In this document: positions 1 through 6,868 of the stretch, one piece after another
Position numbering within the stretch: position 1 is the stretch's first letter
Layout of the letters: every line of letters starts with the position of its first letter
From: CAZJRB01 sp964547995
GTDB taxonomy: Bacteria; Planctomycetota; Planctomycetia; Pirellulales; Thermoguttaceae
Direction of reading: 5' to 3'
NCBI GenBank assembly: GCA_964547995.1
Contig: CAZJRB010000155.1
Coordinates: 1 to 14,003 of the forward strand
DNA length: 14,003 nucleotides
The notes under the pieces: generated by a model
Told to the model about the DNA's origin: nothing
The model's database searches: none
Seen by the model: the letters and a program-made list of their open reading frames with translations, nothing else
Translations under genes and position numbers: made by a program

Positions 1-101
1 GTGGAAGGGTCAGTTGAACTGAGCACCGGTGGGTCAATTTATCTGAGCGTCAACGCTCGGAATCTGTTTTTGAGCGGGATCGGAATCTGGACACCGTGTC
101 C
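1..101. repeat. Tandem short-repeat block, possible IS21-like transposon end
   Basis: Two 18-bp units, at 7-24 and 31-48, start 24 bp apart and match at 15 of 18 positions. Each begins GGGTCA and ends TGAGC. The second runs into a small hairpin (GAGCG 45-49, CGCTC 54-58). A 9-bp direct repeat CGGAATCTG follows at 58-66 and 81-89, and then an odd-centred palindrome GGACAC-C-GTGTCC at 89-101. Spaced GGGTCA...TGAGC units of this kind are, from memory, typical of the multiple terminal repeats at the ends of IS21-family elements. No transposase gene follows to the right and the left side is cut by the window, so this would be a remnant or an edge. It could instead be a cluster of regulatory sites. 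Confidence 0.3.
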
Positions 102-139
102 GGCTTGTAACAATGTCTCAGTCATGCGGCGTTTCCCCG

Positions 140-439
140 GAACTGGCAAGTTGTTCTGCAAGGGGTGACGGCAAGAACTGGAGTGCATGGCCCTTTGCCG
201 CTCAGCCAAAATCAGCCTCGCGATAGCATCCGACTCAGAGAAGCGGCGCGGCAACCCACCCTTGCGGGGTAGGTTCCGGAGCACCCAGGGGGCTGCGAAA
301 AGGCCGGTGGCTAGCTCGCGATTTCTCGATGGGAAGGCTGGGGCGACTGTTTTCCCGGCAGGCCCCCTCCGCCGTCAGAAATCGCGAGCTTGGCTGCGGT
401 TTTTCGGAGCCGGTGGCGAGCTACGGTCTCGGGGCGCTT
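140..439. repeat. ~300-bp structured repeat, copy 1
   Basis: This stretch aligns along its whole length with 8015-8318, in the same orientation, at roughly nine in ten positions by hand alignment. Differences are scattered substitutions plus a few indels: copy 1 lacks an 11-nt block after CGCGATAGC and has five extra bases near 247-252. It carries a perfect 14-bp inverted repeat (313-326 with 377-390, AGCTCGCGATTTCT and its complement), an inner GGGGC/GCCCC pair (340-344, 362-366) and a second hairpin at 253-275 with one mismatch in its stem. I see no terminal inverted repeats or target-site duplications. No frame through it looks coding; open frames in both copies are by-products of high GC. 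It could be a non-autonomous mobile element, a REP/BIME-like intergenic repeat or a structured RNA. Confidence 0.8.
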
Positions 440-662
440 GCCGAGTCGGACCGATTGTTCCCAGAGCAAGGACCCGAACATCGCTGGCAAGCTGCACGTC
501 AGCCCCATTCCTAGCCCCGGATTGGGCCTTGAAGGCCCCAAAAGGTCCAATGACACCACCGGCACTGCGAACGTCGATTTCTGGGCCGATTTCTGGGGCT
601 CTTGTACTGCGCCCGCGCCGGGGCCGGGTAGACCCCAACCCTACCCCGGTTGCGCAGCCCCC
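440..662. other. Gene-free stretch with strong hairpins downstream of the ankyrin gene
   Basis: No supportable gene lies between the repeat and the ankyrin stop codon. Two palindromic elements stand out. The first is GGGCCTT-G-AAGGCCC (524-538), nested in a wider stem ATTGGGCCTT/AAGGTCCAAT. The second, at 615-655, has GCGC outer arms and CCGGGTAG paired with CTACCCCGG with one bulge. The second lies 7 nt past the stop of the minus-strand ankyrin gene and could end that transcript, although no U-tract follows it on that strand. Confidence 0.45.
615..655 (-). terminator. Candidate terminator hairpin of the ankyrin operon
   Basis: GC-rich stem: GCGC at 615-618 pairs with GCGC at 652-655, and CCGGGTAG (624-631) pairs with CTACCCCGG (641-649) allowing one bulged C; the loop is about 9 nt. 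It begins just after the stop codon of the minus-strand ankyrin gene. There is no run of U on the downstream side, so it is not a textbook intrinsic terminator. It could be an RNA 3'-end stabiliser or an unrelated palindrome. Confidence 0.3.
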
Positions 663-1268
663 TCAACAACGAGGCAACAGATGGTGTTTCTCAAGCCCGA
701 AGTTCACCAAGGCTTCTCGCGCGCTTTCGCGGCTTTCAGTCTTCTCGTCAAATGAGGCGCCGTACTTGGTCAATAGCGAGAACACGGCCTTCATCTGCTT
801 GACCACTGTTCCGACGTGTGCGTTAGGGTGTTCGATCATCTGCTTTGCGTCCAGTACAGCACGCATGCAACAGTTGTTTCCATACGAATCGGTTGCCCGA
901 GGATCTGCCCCCATCTTGAGGAGCTTCTTCAAGAGCCTGAGACCGGCATCGAATCCAGAACCTCCCAACGCCTGGCAGTTGAATATGGTCGCACGGATGG
1001 CGTCATGCAACACCGGGGCATTCCATTCATTGACATCCGATTCCTCCATGAAGTTCGGATCTGCTCCCTTCTTCAACAGCAAACCTGCGGCAGAGAAGTT
1101 GCCCGTTTTGAAGGCTATCTGGAGCAGGGACTGACCATCGTCCTTCTTCGGAGGACTCTTAGCCGTTGCGGAAACCAACTCCGGTATTTCCGACAGCATC
1201 CTCTTGATGGTGGCATTGTCACGATTTCGGATCGCCTTGATGAATGCCTTTATGTCTTTGCGAAGCAT
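663..1268 (-). CDS. Ankyrin-repeat protein
   Basis: A 201-residue protein without signal peptide or membrane segment, so probably cytoplasmic and probably a protein-protein interaction module. Ankyrin hallmarks are readable: SLLQIAFKTGNFSAAGLLLKKGADPN, then PVLHDAIRATIF, LLKKLLKMGADPRATDSYGNNCCMRAV, and a last repeat ending VFSLLTKYGASFD. Segments between repeats are longer than the 33-residue norm, so the array is irregular. I chose ATG 1268, which has a GAGA stretch about 6 nt upstream. A TTG at 1298 would add ten residues but has no ribosome site. It lies just downstream of the membrane protein ending at 1319 and is probably co-transcribed with it. Ankyrin proteins of this size occur as stand-alone adaptors and as immunity proteins in polymorphic toxin loci. 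The latter is only inference here; no toxin is visible. Confidence 0.82.
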   Translation of the reverse strand: MLRKDIKAFIKAIRNRDNATIKRMLSEIPELVSATAKSPPKKDDGQSLLQIAFKTGNFSAAGLLLKKGADPNFMEESDVNEWNAPVLHDAIRATIFNCQALGGSGFDAGLRLLKKLLKMGADPRATDSYGNNCCMRAVLDAKQMIEHPNAHVGTVVKQMKAVFSLLTKYGASFDEKTESRESAREALVNFGLEKHHLLPRC

Positions 1269-1318
1269 TGATTTCTCGAAGTCGTTTGAGCTGTCCAATG
1301 CGAACTCAGCGACATGCC

Positions 1319-1867
1319 CTATCCGTGTCCACTGGGCCGCCTTGTTGAAACCTCAGCGTCACCATCGTTGATTTGTTCAATCTGTGATACATCAAGGATG
1401 TAGTCCCCATCGCCGCCGACATCTAGGTAGTCAAACCTAATGCCGAGTTCCTCGACGACGGCCTCGTATCGGTAGACTACGGACTGACAGGCTTTGATCT
1501 CCTCAAACAATCGGTCGTCGATGGCACGTAGCGCATCTTCAAACCGGGCATCCACCAGCATGATCGTTGCGGCATCGACTGAAATCGTTCCGTTCGGGTA
1601 GGGCTCTCCATCCTCGTTGGCTACCTTCTTTACAGCATCACGCGGCACTCTGTACCAGCCGGGGGAGAATTGGGGTATCTGATAGGGCACAGCCTCGGAC
1701 GGGAAGTCGAAAGCCACAAGTGTTCCGCAACGCACTTCGACAATCGCCTCAGTCCGTTCCGAAGGTCGACCGTCCTTCCAACTCCGCGCGGCAAGGCCGT
1801 ACAAAACCGCAGCAAGTATGGCCAGAACAACGATCGCGGCGAATATGAGCAAGATGGTAGTGAACAT
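1319..1867 (-). CDS. Membrane-anchored protein of unknown function, faintly DUF4241/immunity-like
   Basis: A 182-residue protein with one N-terminal transmembrane helix (about residues 3-26, IFAAIVVLAILAAVLYGLAA) followed by a basic/polar linker (RSWKDGRPSE) and a soluble domain of about 150 residues. That domain has the order GTLVAFD, then SPGWYRV, then ISVDAATIMLVDA, and finally GGDGDYILDV. The order resembles DUF4241-type proteins (short strand ending in D, a PGxYxV turn, VDxGxxxxxDA, GDGxYPV), but no motif is exact and the call is tentative. It is the upstream gene of a two-gene unit with the ankyrin protein, whose start codon lies about 50 bp past this stop. No good Shine-Dalgarno site precedes the ATG. 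A weak promoter candidate lies at 1888-1916. Confidence 0.75.
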   Translation of the reverse strand: MFTTILLIFAAIVVLAILAAVLYGLAARSWKDGRPSERTEAIVEVRCGTLVAFDFPSEAVPYQIPQFSPGWYRVPRDAVKKVANEDGEPYPNGTISVDAATIMLVDARFEDALRAIDDRLFEEIKACQSVVYRYEAVVEELGIRFDYLDVGGDGDYILDVSQIEQINDGDAEVSTRRPSGHG

Positions 1868-1887
1868 CGGATTGACCGGAAATCGGT

Positions 1888-1916
1888 AGCCTACACCACT
1901 TCCTCGCCGATGGCAA
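1888..1916 (-). promoter_or_regulatory. Candidate promoter for the membrane protein/ankyrin unit
   Basis: On the minus strand TTGCCA (1916-1911) and TAGGCT (1893-1888) are separated by 17 nt, about 20 nt upstream of the ATG at 1867. The -35 matches at five of six positions but the -10 at only three. It faces away from the promoter candidate at 2002-2029, so the two transcripts would diverge. Confidence 0.25.
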
Positions 1917-2001
1917 GCAGCCGTTTGGGGGGATTGAACGGTACGAGTATTTGCCAGGAGATCCTACCCGCCACAACACCCTGCAACCTCGGCACACTAC
2001 G

Positions 2002-2029
2002 TTTACATTGTCCGGGCGTTTGGTATGAT
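2002..2029 (+). promoter_or_regulatory. Candidate sigma-70-type promoter for the Cys-cluster gene
   Basis: TTTACA (2002-2007) and TATGAT (2024-2029) are each one base from consensus and separated by 16 nt. They sit about 65 nt before the GTG start at 2094, which has an AGGAGA ribosome site at 2083-2088. Confidence 0.45.
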
Positions 2030-2093
2030 CGTCTCCGCAGGGTCGGCGCATCCCGCCCCACATGCTGCTCAGACAGAACTGTAGGAGAATCCC

Positions 2094-2723
2094 GTGGCCA
2101 ACAAGCTGGCTTGGAAAGGCTGGATCGTATCCGTGCAACCGCGCATCCGACTGACGCGCTCATTTGACGAACGCGCCCATACGTACATGGGCTACCTTCT
2201 GCATATCGACGCCGTAATCGGCGACGAGGAACGCACATTCCTCGTCGGCATCGGCAAGGCGGCGTACCGAAAGCACGAGTTTCGCGCGGGTGATGCTGCC
2301 AGTGGCATGTCCGAGCCGGTCCCGAACCCGGCGATGGAAAGCGCGGAGTTCTACAAGACGAGCAAGCTCAAGGTGGAGAACCGTAGAACGGAGCAAGCGG
2401 ACACTGGACCCCCGTGGCTTGCGATCGCCCCAGAACTCGAAACCTACCGCAAGCGTGGCCACCGCCGCCTCAGTGCGAAGACGTTCGACACAAAATGTCA
2501 CCGGTGCGTTTGGGGCTGCCGCATGCCGGTCGAAATCATCGTCGACCACTGGAAGCCCAACGTGAAACGCTACCGATTCGAGACTTTCTGCTACGGGCCG
2601 AAGTCGTGTGCCTTCTACAAAACTGGGCCAGAACGAAAGGTCCCGGGCCGGAAGGGCATGACGTTCGTCGAGGAGGATTGGATCGACGAACAGGACACGG
2701 CAGAGCGCGGGCCGGATGATTAG
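2094..2723 (+). CDS. Conserved-looking Cys-cluster (zinc-ribbon-like) protein, function unknown
   Basis: A 209-residue soluble protein with no signal peptide. The GTG start is fixed by AGGAGA (2083-2088) five bases upstream. The N-terminal half (about residues 5-95) reads as a beta-rich domain (WKGWIVSVQPRIRLTRSF, then HTYMGYLLHIDAVIGDEE, FLVGIGKAAYRKHEF and FRAGD), possibly an OB-like fold. The C-terminal part holds five cysteines in two groups: C135-x2-C138-x3-C142 (KCHRCVWGCRMP) and C166-x5-C172 (FCYGPKSC). Spacing and aromatic context suggest a metal-binding ribbon or a small Fe-S site. It ends in a basic then acidic tail (RKVPGRKGMTFVEEDW). The sequence resembles an uncharacterised protein I associate with scattered distribution in bacteria, but I can give no family name. 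Nucleic-acid binding is a reasonable guess and no more. It is transcribed alone. Confidence 0.85.
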   Translation: MANKLAWKGWIVSVQPRIRLTRSFDERAHTYMGYLLHIDAVIGDEERTFLVGIGKAAYRKHEFRAGDAASGMSEPVPNPAMESAEFYKTSKLKVENRRTEQADTGPPWLAIAPELETYRKRGHRRLSAKTFDTKCHRCVWGCRMPVEIIVDHWKPNVKRYRFETFCYGPKSCAFYKTGPERKVPGRKGMTFVEEDWIDEQDTAERGPDD

Positions 2724-2833
2724 CTGAACTTCCGTGCCTTTTCTTCCGGGTAGTATAGAATTGCGGACTCAGGCACTACTCACTAAACTGGACTACGCGG
2801 AACAAGGAATACTCGGGACAGAGGTGTGGGACC

Positions 2834-4261
2834 ATGAGAAGAATCTCCTTGCTGACACTACTCATCCTTCTGGCCTTTGCCATCGAAGGAATGGCAAGTG
2901 AGAAGAAGGAATGGCAAACCGTTCGTGCCGGGAAGGTGGGCAACATAGAAGTTCAGTTGAAGTGCCTGCCCAAAGCATGCTTGAGCGACGAGAGCTGGAT
3001 CAGCCTGCATTTCGTTAATAGCGGTAAGAAGTCCGTTCGCGTGACAAATGCTTCCTACAGAATTGAAAGGGTGACACATACTCTCGATCGAAAGAGTCCG
3101 ATCAGTTCCGGAGGACTTGCTTCTGGTAACACCTACGACCTTTTTCACGAAGCGTGGGAAACGACGCCGGTGTCAGGCATCCTGATCTCCCCGGGTGTTC
3201 ACAATGTTGTAGAGCACCCCAGCCGCTATTCGTCCACCTTGCTGGGACTGCCTCCCAAGGAAGGGTGGTTCGTCAAAGCAAGGCTTCATCTATCACTTCA
3301 GATGGAGGACCATGAAGACCTGGAAACACCGGAGGAAGGAGTCCCCTTTGAGTTCGAGTGGCGATACCCCAATGACAAGGGATTTGAGCGGATGCAAGCG
3401 AGGCTGATGGAGTTACTGCGGAATCCGCAGGAGAAATCCCATCACTGCCATGCGTACATCCTTGGCACTCTGCTGGAGATCCCCGAGATTTCTGACAGTA
3501 TTTCGCTTAAAACCCTTCAATCGGCGCTTAACAAACGCAGCGGCGGGTTTGACGGAAGGCGCGAGGTGGCAAAGCGCATTCTGAGAAAAGGATGCGATCG
3601 AGAAGAGCTGGTACGCTTCTATCGGAGTCGTCTGCAAGGAATGGACTACAGGGTGTGTGATGATTTGCGTGTCAACTCGATCGGCTTCTGGGACACCTCG
3701 TTCATCGAGCCGCTGGTGGTGATGCACGAGAAGAATAGGAAGAGCCCACCCTTCGTTTCCTTGCGAGTCCTGTTTCAACACAGCGATGACTGGAAGGACG
3801 ACGAGGAGGTCACCCGTCGCCTGAGTGCCGTGCTGTTGCGACGATTCGGAACGATCCTGAAAAGGACGCCCGAAGACCTAAAGAAGAAATCCGCTGGGGA
3901 ATACTGGGCAATGTATGTGCCGGACCTGGCGATGACCCGGGACAAGGACGTGCTGCCGCTGCTAACTCCATTTCTCGACCATAAAACCCAGGTCCGCGAT
4001 CCAAGTCTGGCAAGGTCCGGTTGGCCCGGAGAAATCCCGCGTTCTCACCGTGCTTGTGACGTGGCTCTCGATGCCATTCTAACCATACTCGATGGAAATG
4101 TGGAGCGAGCATATAAGGAAATGGGGATTCCCCCCGCATCGGATGACAAACCGAATACTCTGCTTCGTAAGATCACAGTTGAAGAGGCAACCGCATGGCG
4201 AGACAAGATGATTGTCATGGTGAAGAAACGGCTCGCTGCGATGGATAAGAAGCGCAAATGA
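2834..4261 (+). CDS. Secreted protein of unknown function: beta-rich N-domain, helical C-domain
   Basis: A 475-residue protein with a signal peptide (about residues 1-22; hydrophobic core LLTLLILLAFAIEG, likely cleavage near GMAS). The ATG has GAGGTG (2821-2826) seven bases upstream. Residues 30-180 look like an Ig-like or proteinase-inhibitor-type beta domain (WISLHFVNSGKKSVRV, then WFVKARLHLSL and FEFEWRYP). Residues 185-475 are mainly alpha-helical and could be a HEAT-like array, with a region RACDVALDAILTILDG that recalls planctomycete exported proteins. The C-terminus is very basic (KKRLAAMDKKRK). No catalytic motif is visible. It follows the Cys-cluster gene by 110 bp, where only weak promoter elements (TATAGA 2754-2759) are seen, so read-through or a separate weak promoter are both possible. 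It converges with the LRR gene. Confidence 0.82.
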   Translation: MRRISLLTLLILLAFAIEGMASEKKEWQTVRAGKVGNIEVQLKCLPKACLSDESWISLHFVNSGKKSVRVTNASYRIERVTHTLDRKSPISSGGLASGNTYDLFHEAWETTPVSGILISPGVHNVVEHPSRYSSTLLGLPPKEGWFVKARLHLSLQMEDHEDLETPEEGVPFEFEWRYPNDKGFERMQARLMELLRNPQEKSHHCHAYILGTLLEIPEISDSISLKTLQSALNKRSGGFDGRREVAKRILRKGCDREELVRFYRSRLQGMDYRVCDDLRVNSIGFWDTSFIEPLVVMHEKNRKSPPFVSLRVLFQHSDDWKDDEEVTRRLSAVLLRRFGTILKRTPEDLKKKSAGEYWAMYVPDLAMTRDKDVLPLLTPFLDHKTQVRDPSLARSGWPGEIPRSHRACDVALDAILTILDGNVERAYKEMGIPPASDDKPNTLLRKITVEEATAWRDKMIVMVKKRLAAMDKKRK

Positions 4262-4297
4262 GCATGCACGGGCTCCTCGCACATTGCCTTACACTCA

Positions 4298-4452
4298 TCA
4301 TTTCTTCTGCGCCAACATCAGATTCCCGTTTTCTGTTCGCTTGACGTTGCATCCCTTGGCCGAATCGCCAGCACCCAGCGGTTTGGCTTATCGAAGAGTC
4401 CGCGCGATGTCTTCAGGGGCTTCTCGAACTCGTACCAGCCGTTAAACCCTCG
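4298..4452 (-). pseudogene. Possible frameshifted gene fragment downstream of the LRR gene
   Basis: Directly after the LRR stop codon (4453-4455) the same minus-strand frame stays open for 44 codons and reads GFNGWYEFEKPLKTSRGL, then FDKPNRWVLAIRP, an amino-acid make-up that looks coding. It stops at 4318-4320. From about 4387 a second frame gives PLGAGDSAKGCNVKRTENG, then NLMLAQKK and a stop at 4298-4300, which reads like a natural C-terminus. One frameshift near 4370-4390 would join them. No start codon or ribosome site is present, so this would be the 3' remnant of a lost gene. Chance open frame is the alternative. Confidence 0.25.
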
Positions 4453-6375
4453 CTAGTGCCTGACCTTGCAGTCCGGCAATGCCTGCTGGAGTTTCTTGAC
4501 GCCTTCATCGCTCACCCGGGTGCCACGAAGGTTCAGAATCTCAAGCTCGTTCAAGTTCTTGAGATGCTCCAAGCCGGTATTACTAATCTGCGTGTCCTCA
4601 AGAGTTAGGAGCTTGAGGCTGACCAACTCCCCCAAGCTCGCTAGTCCAGCATTCGTTGCCCGCGTACCGTCCAGTCTAAGTCTTTCGAGAGTGCTCAGGC
4701 TTCTGAGATGTTCTAATCCAATATCGCCGACATTCGTCTGGCTCAAAGACAAATCTGTGAGATCGACAAAGCCCTCAAGATGCTTCAAGCCCTTGTCGGT
4801 AACCTGCGTCTCGTCGAGAAACAACTCTCTTAGCTTTGTCAGCCCCTTGAGACGCTCTAGTCCCGCATCCCCGACTTTGGACTCGCTGAGGCCCAAGATT
4901 CTGAGATTGGTCAGTCCCTTGATGTGTTCCAACCCTGCATCGCCAACTTTCGGACTTCGGAGCCTCAGTTCTCTGAGACTAGTCATTCCCTCAAAACACT
5001 CCAACTCCGCATCTGTGACTTGATATTTCGAGAAAGAAACGTCTTCGAGGTTGGGCAAGGCTTCGAGGCATTTCAACGCCTCATCCGTAACCGAATCCGG
5101 GAACCAGACTTCTGTTGGCCTCGGGCTTCCCGTAACCTTCCCGCCGAGTTTCAAGATCTTAACGGCTGCTTGTCTTTCTGAATCCAAAATCATGCCAGGC
5201 ATATCGGCCCTGATCGCATGCAGATCCGGCTTCTTTGCACACTCACTCTTGAGAAATTCGGCATTCGCGTCGTCGTCCTCAAGCATCTTCTCCAAAGACT
5301 GGCGTGCTGTGTCAAGCCATTGCTGCTGTGCCTCAGTCAGTCGGACATCCGTGATATTGCCTGTACCAGAGGGATTCACGAATTGTGCCTCCTGATAAGT
5401 GCGCAGCAATCGTTTGATAAGGGCAGCATTAGGTGCAACACTATCGTCAATATGTCTGCCGAGGCAATCGTCAACTGCCTCTTGCAGTTCGTTGGCGGTG
5501 TTGCGACGTCTCACAGACACGTAGTTGCCCTGAATGGCCCAGACATCAGAGTATCTTTCGACCGACCGATGCAATCGTTCACTCAGTTTCCTAACCTCAT
5601 TGTCGAGAGGACGCCGCTCCGGAGGGCAGGTCTGCCGCATTTCACCAAACTGAATCCATTCCGACACACGCTTGTTAACCTCCTGCTCGCCAATAATGTA
5701 GACGATTTCCCCGACCAAGACAGGACTATCGGCCCGAAAGGCCGGTGACTTGGCTATCAGGGTCTTCGCCGGCCATTCAAAAACAGCTACCTGTTTTCGA
5801 GCAATGTACATCTCGACCGCATTCGCGTCGTAATCGTGCATACCATACTTCTGGGTGTACGAGCTATCCATGATTACGACGACCCGAGAGATGTTCTCGA
5901 TTCCGCATTCAGGCCGCAGACGTGTCGTGTTTGGATCGTCGGGATCAACGAGGTAGAGAGAACTCGGCGAGTCGAAACCGGTTCGCACACGGATTGGATG
6001 TCGGCATCGGCCTCCTTTATCTAGTTCACATAAGAGGTAGACCTGTCCCAGACGTGGACACATGTCACTTCCGTAAAAACTGGTGAAACCGGTACGAACA
6101 CCTTCGGCCAACGGCTCGATCTCGCTGCAAATGCTGACGTTCTCTTGCTTGACCCTTTGTTCCAACGTCTCTGAGGTTTCGGCCTGCGCTGGCTGAGTGT
6201 TCTGCCCGTTGGCATCCTTGTGCCCGCTGGTCCCGAGTGGACCATCGTCGCCTTTGAAGAGCGGCAATGCTAGACCAATGATAATCGTCAGCAAAAGAGT
6301 CCCAAGAACAACATGCAACCATCTTGGCATGCTTCGTATGGCCTTCCACAGCCCTTCTGAACTTGGTAGTGACAT
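4453..6375 (-). CDS. Membrane-anchored leucine-rich-repeat protein
   Basis: With start ATG 6375 the protein has 640 residues. Residues 18-40 form a single transmembrane helix (LHVVLGTLLLTIIIGLALPL). Residues 41-440 are a long extracytoplasmic region of unknown fold that includes a helical, charged part (LSERLHRSVERYSDVW). Residues 441-640 are eight 24-residue leucine-rich repeats of the type LRELxLxxTxVTDxGLxHLxGL, closed by the typical ending LQQALPDCKVRH. LRRs of this class mediate protein binding and are very common in planctomycetes. The frame is open upstream to a TTG at 6546 (57 more residues), but a promoter candidate puts transcription start at about 6549, making that TTG nearly leaderless; the added part contains CPGSGH. 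ATG 6330 (MPRWLH) is a further option. No start has a strong ribosome site. Confidence 0.85.
   Translation of the reverse strand: MSLPSSEGLWKAIRSMPRWLHVVLGTLLLTIIIGLALPLFKGDDGPLGTSGHKDANGQNTQPAQAETSETLEQRVKQENVSICSEIEPLAEGVRTGFTSFYGSDMCPRLGQVYLLCELDKGGRCRHPIRVRTGFDSPSSLYLVDPDDPNTTRLRPECGIENISRVVVIMDSSYTQKYGMHDYDANAVEMYIARKQVAVFEWPAKTLIAKSPAFRADSPVLVGEIVYIIGEQEVNKRVSEWIQFGEMRQTCPPERRPLDNEVRKLSERLHRSVERYSDVWAIQGNYVSVRRRNTANELQEAVDDCLGRHIDDSVAPNAALIKRLLRTYQEAQFVNPSGTGNITDVRLTEAQQQWLDTARQSLEKMLEDDDANAEFLKSECAKKPDLHAIRADMPGMILDSERQAAVKILKLGGKVTGSPRPTEVWFPDSVTDEALKCLEALPNLEDVSFSKYQVTDAELECFEGMTSLRELRLRSPKVGDAGLEHIKGLTNLRILGLSESKVGDAGLERLKGLTKLRELFLDETQVTDKGLKHLEGFVDLTDLSLSQTNVGDIGLEHLRSLSTLERLRLDGTRATNAGLASLGELVSLKLLTLEDTQISNTGLEHLKNLNELEILNLRGTRVSDEGVKKLQQALPDCKVRH
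4477..5055 (-). repeat. Array encoding eight 24-residue leucine-rich repeats
   Basis: Eight in-frame units of about 72 bp encode LRRs with the core L-x2-L-x-L-x2-T/S-x-V-x-D-x-G-L. Conservation is at protein level; DNA units differ at many positions, so the array is old rather than a recent tandem expansion. The third and fourth repeats (VGDAGLEHIKGL and VGDAGLERLKGL) are the most alike. Confidence 0.85.
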
Positions 6376-6555
6376 GATTTGTGCCGTTTGGCCTTGAATT
6401 ATCGGGTGACCACTGCCAGGGCAACTGGGCTGTGGCAAGCCCGTATACCTAACGATCCTGAGTGCGGGCGAAGACGGTTGTTGATGTGCCTCCGGAAAGA
6501 GAACAACGCATTCACACACTTGCCGGGTGGTAAGACTTAACCTCAACCGCAGGTG

Positions 6556-6584
6556 ATTATACTGTGCCCGTGAGACGTACGCAA
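6556..6584 (-). promoter_or_regulatory. Candidate promoter for the LRR gene
   Basis: A perfect TATAAT (6561-6556 on the minus strand) lies 17 nt from TTGCGT (6584-6579), a poor -35 matching at three positions. Predicted transcription start is near 6549, leaving a leader of about 170 nt before ATG 6375. The leader contains a GGAGG (near 6492) with no start codon at a suitable distance in the gene's frame. Confidence 0.4.
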
Positions 6585-6868
6585 TGATGTGTGATCTTGG
6601 CGGGTTTGGGCGACGTCAACTTGCGGCAGGCGGTGATTGTCGATTCTGGCCAGACGCCCGGGGCAATCGGGGGAAGGCAGGTATGCCAACCATTAGTAGT
6701 CAAATTCGCAGTACGGGGTGGGCAAGGTAGCCGCGTACAGGTCTAGTGCAAGGCCCGTGCCCGGTTGCGGACACCGAGAATGTCCGGTTCACCATCCTTC
6801 ACGGTCACCTCCCAATCCCGCTGCTGTCCTGATCCGGCGGTGGCGCGTTCTGCCTGATTTCTGACTGC

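Noticed and set aside
39..284. Minus-strand open frame sharing an RQRAM.SSSCRH peptide with another at 7937-8251
   Set aside because: The shared peptide exists because both frames cross the two copies of the same non-coding repeat. Frames diverge at the indels and have no start signals, so I do not call a protein family.
140..439. The structured repeat as a tRNA or rRNA fragment
   Set aside because: No cloverleaf, anticodon arm or conserved rRNA motif could be found; the stems are long simple hairpins.
187..1134. Long plus-strand open frame of 315 codons
   Set aside because: It runs through repeat copy 1 and antisense to the ankyrin gene. It has no ribosome site and its composition is that of a GC-rich shadow frame.
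1670..2167. Plus-strand open frame of 165 codons
   Set aside because: It is antisense to the membrane protein, crosses the intergenic promoters and overlaps the well-signalled gene at 2094 in another frame.
2754..2789. Promoter elements before the secreted protein gene at 2834
   Set aside because: TATAGA (2754-2759) and TAAACT (2784-2789) are present but neither has a convincing -35 at the right distance, so I did not list a promoter.
4477..5055. Tandem 72-bp periodicity as a possible satellite or CRISPR-like array
   Set aside because: The periodicity is fully explained by leucine-rich repeats at protein level; DNA units differ widely and there are no identical repeats with unique spacers.
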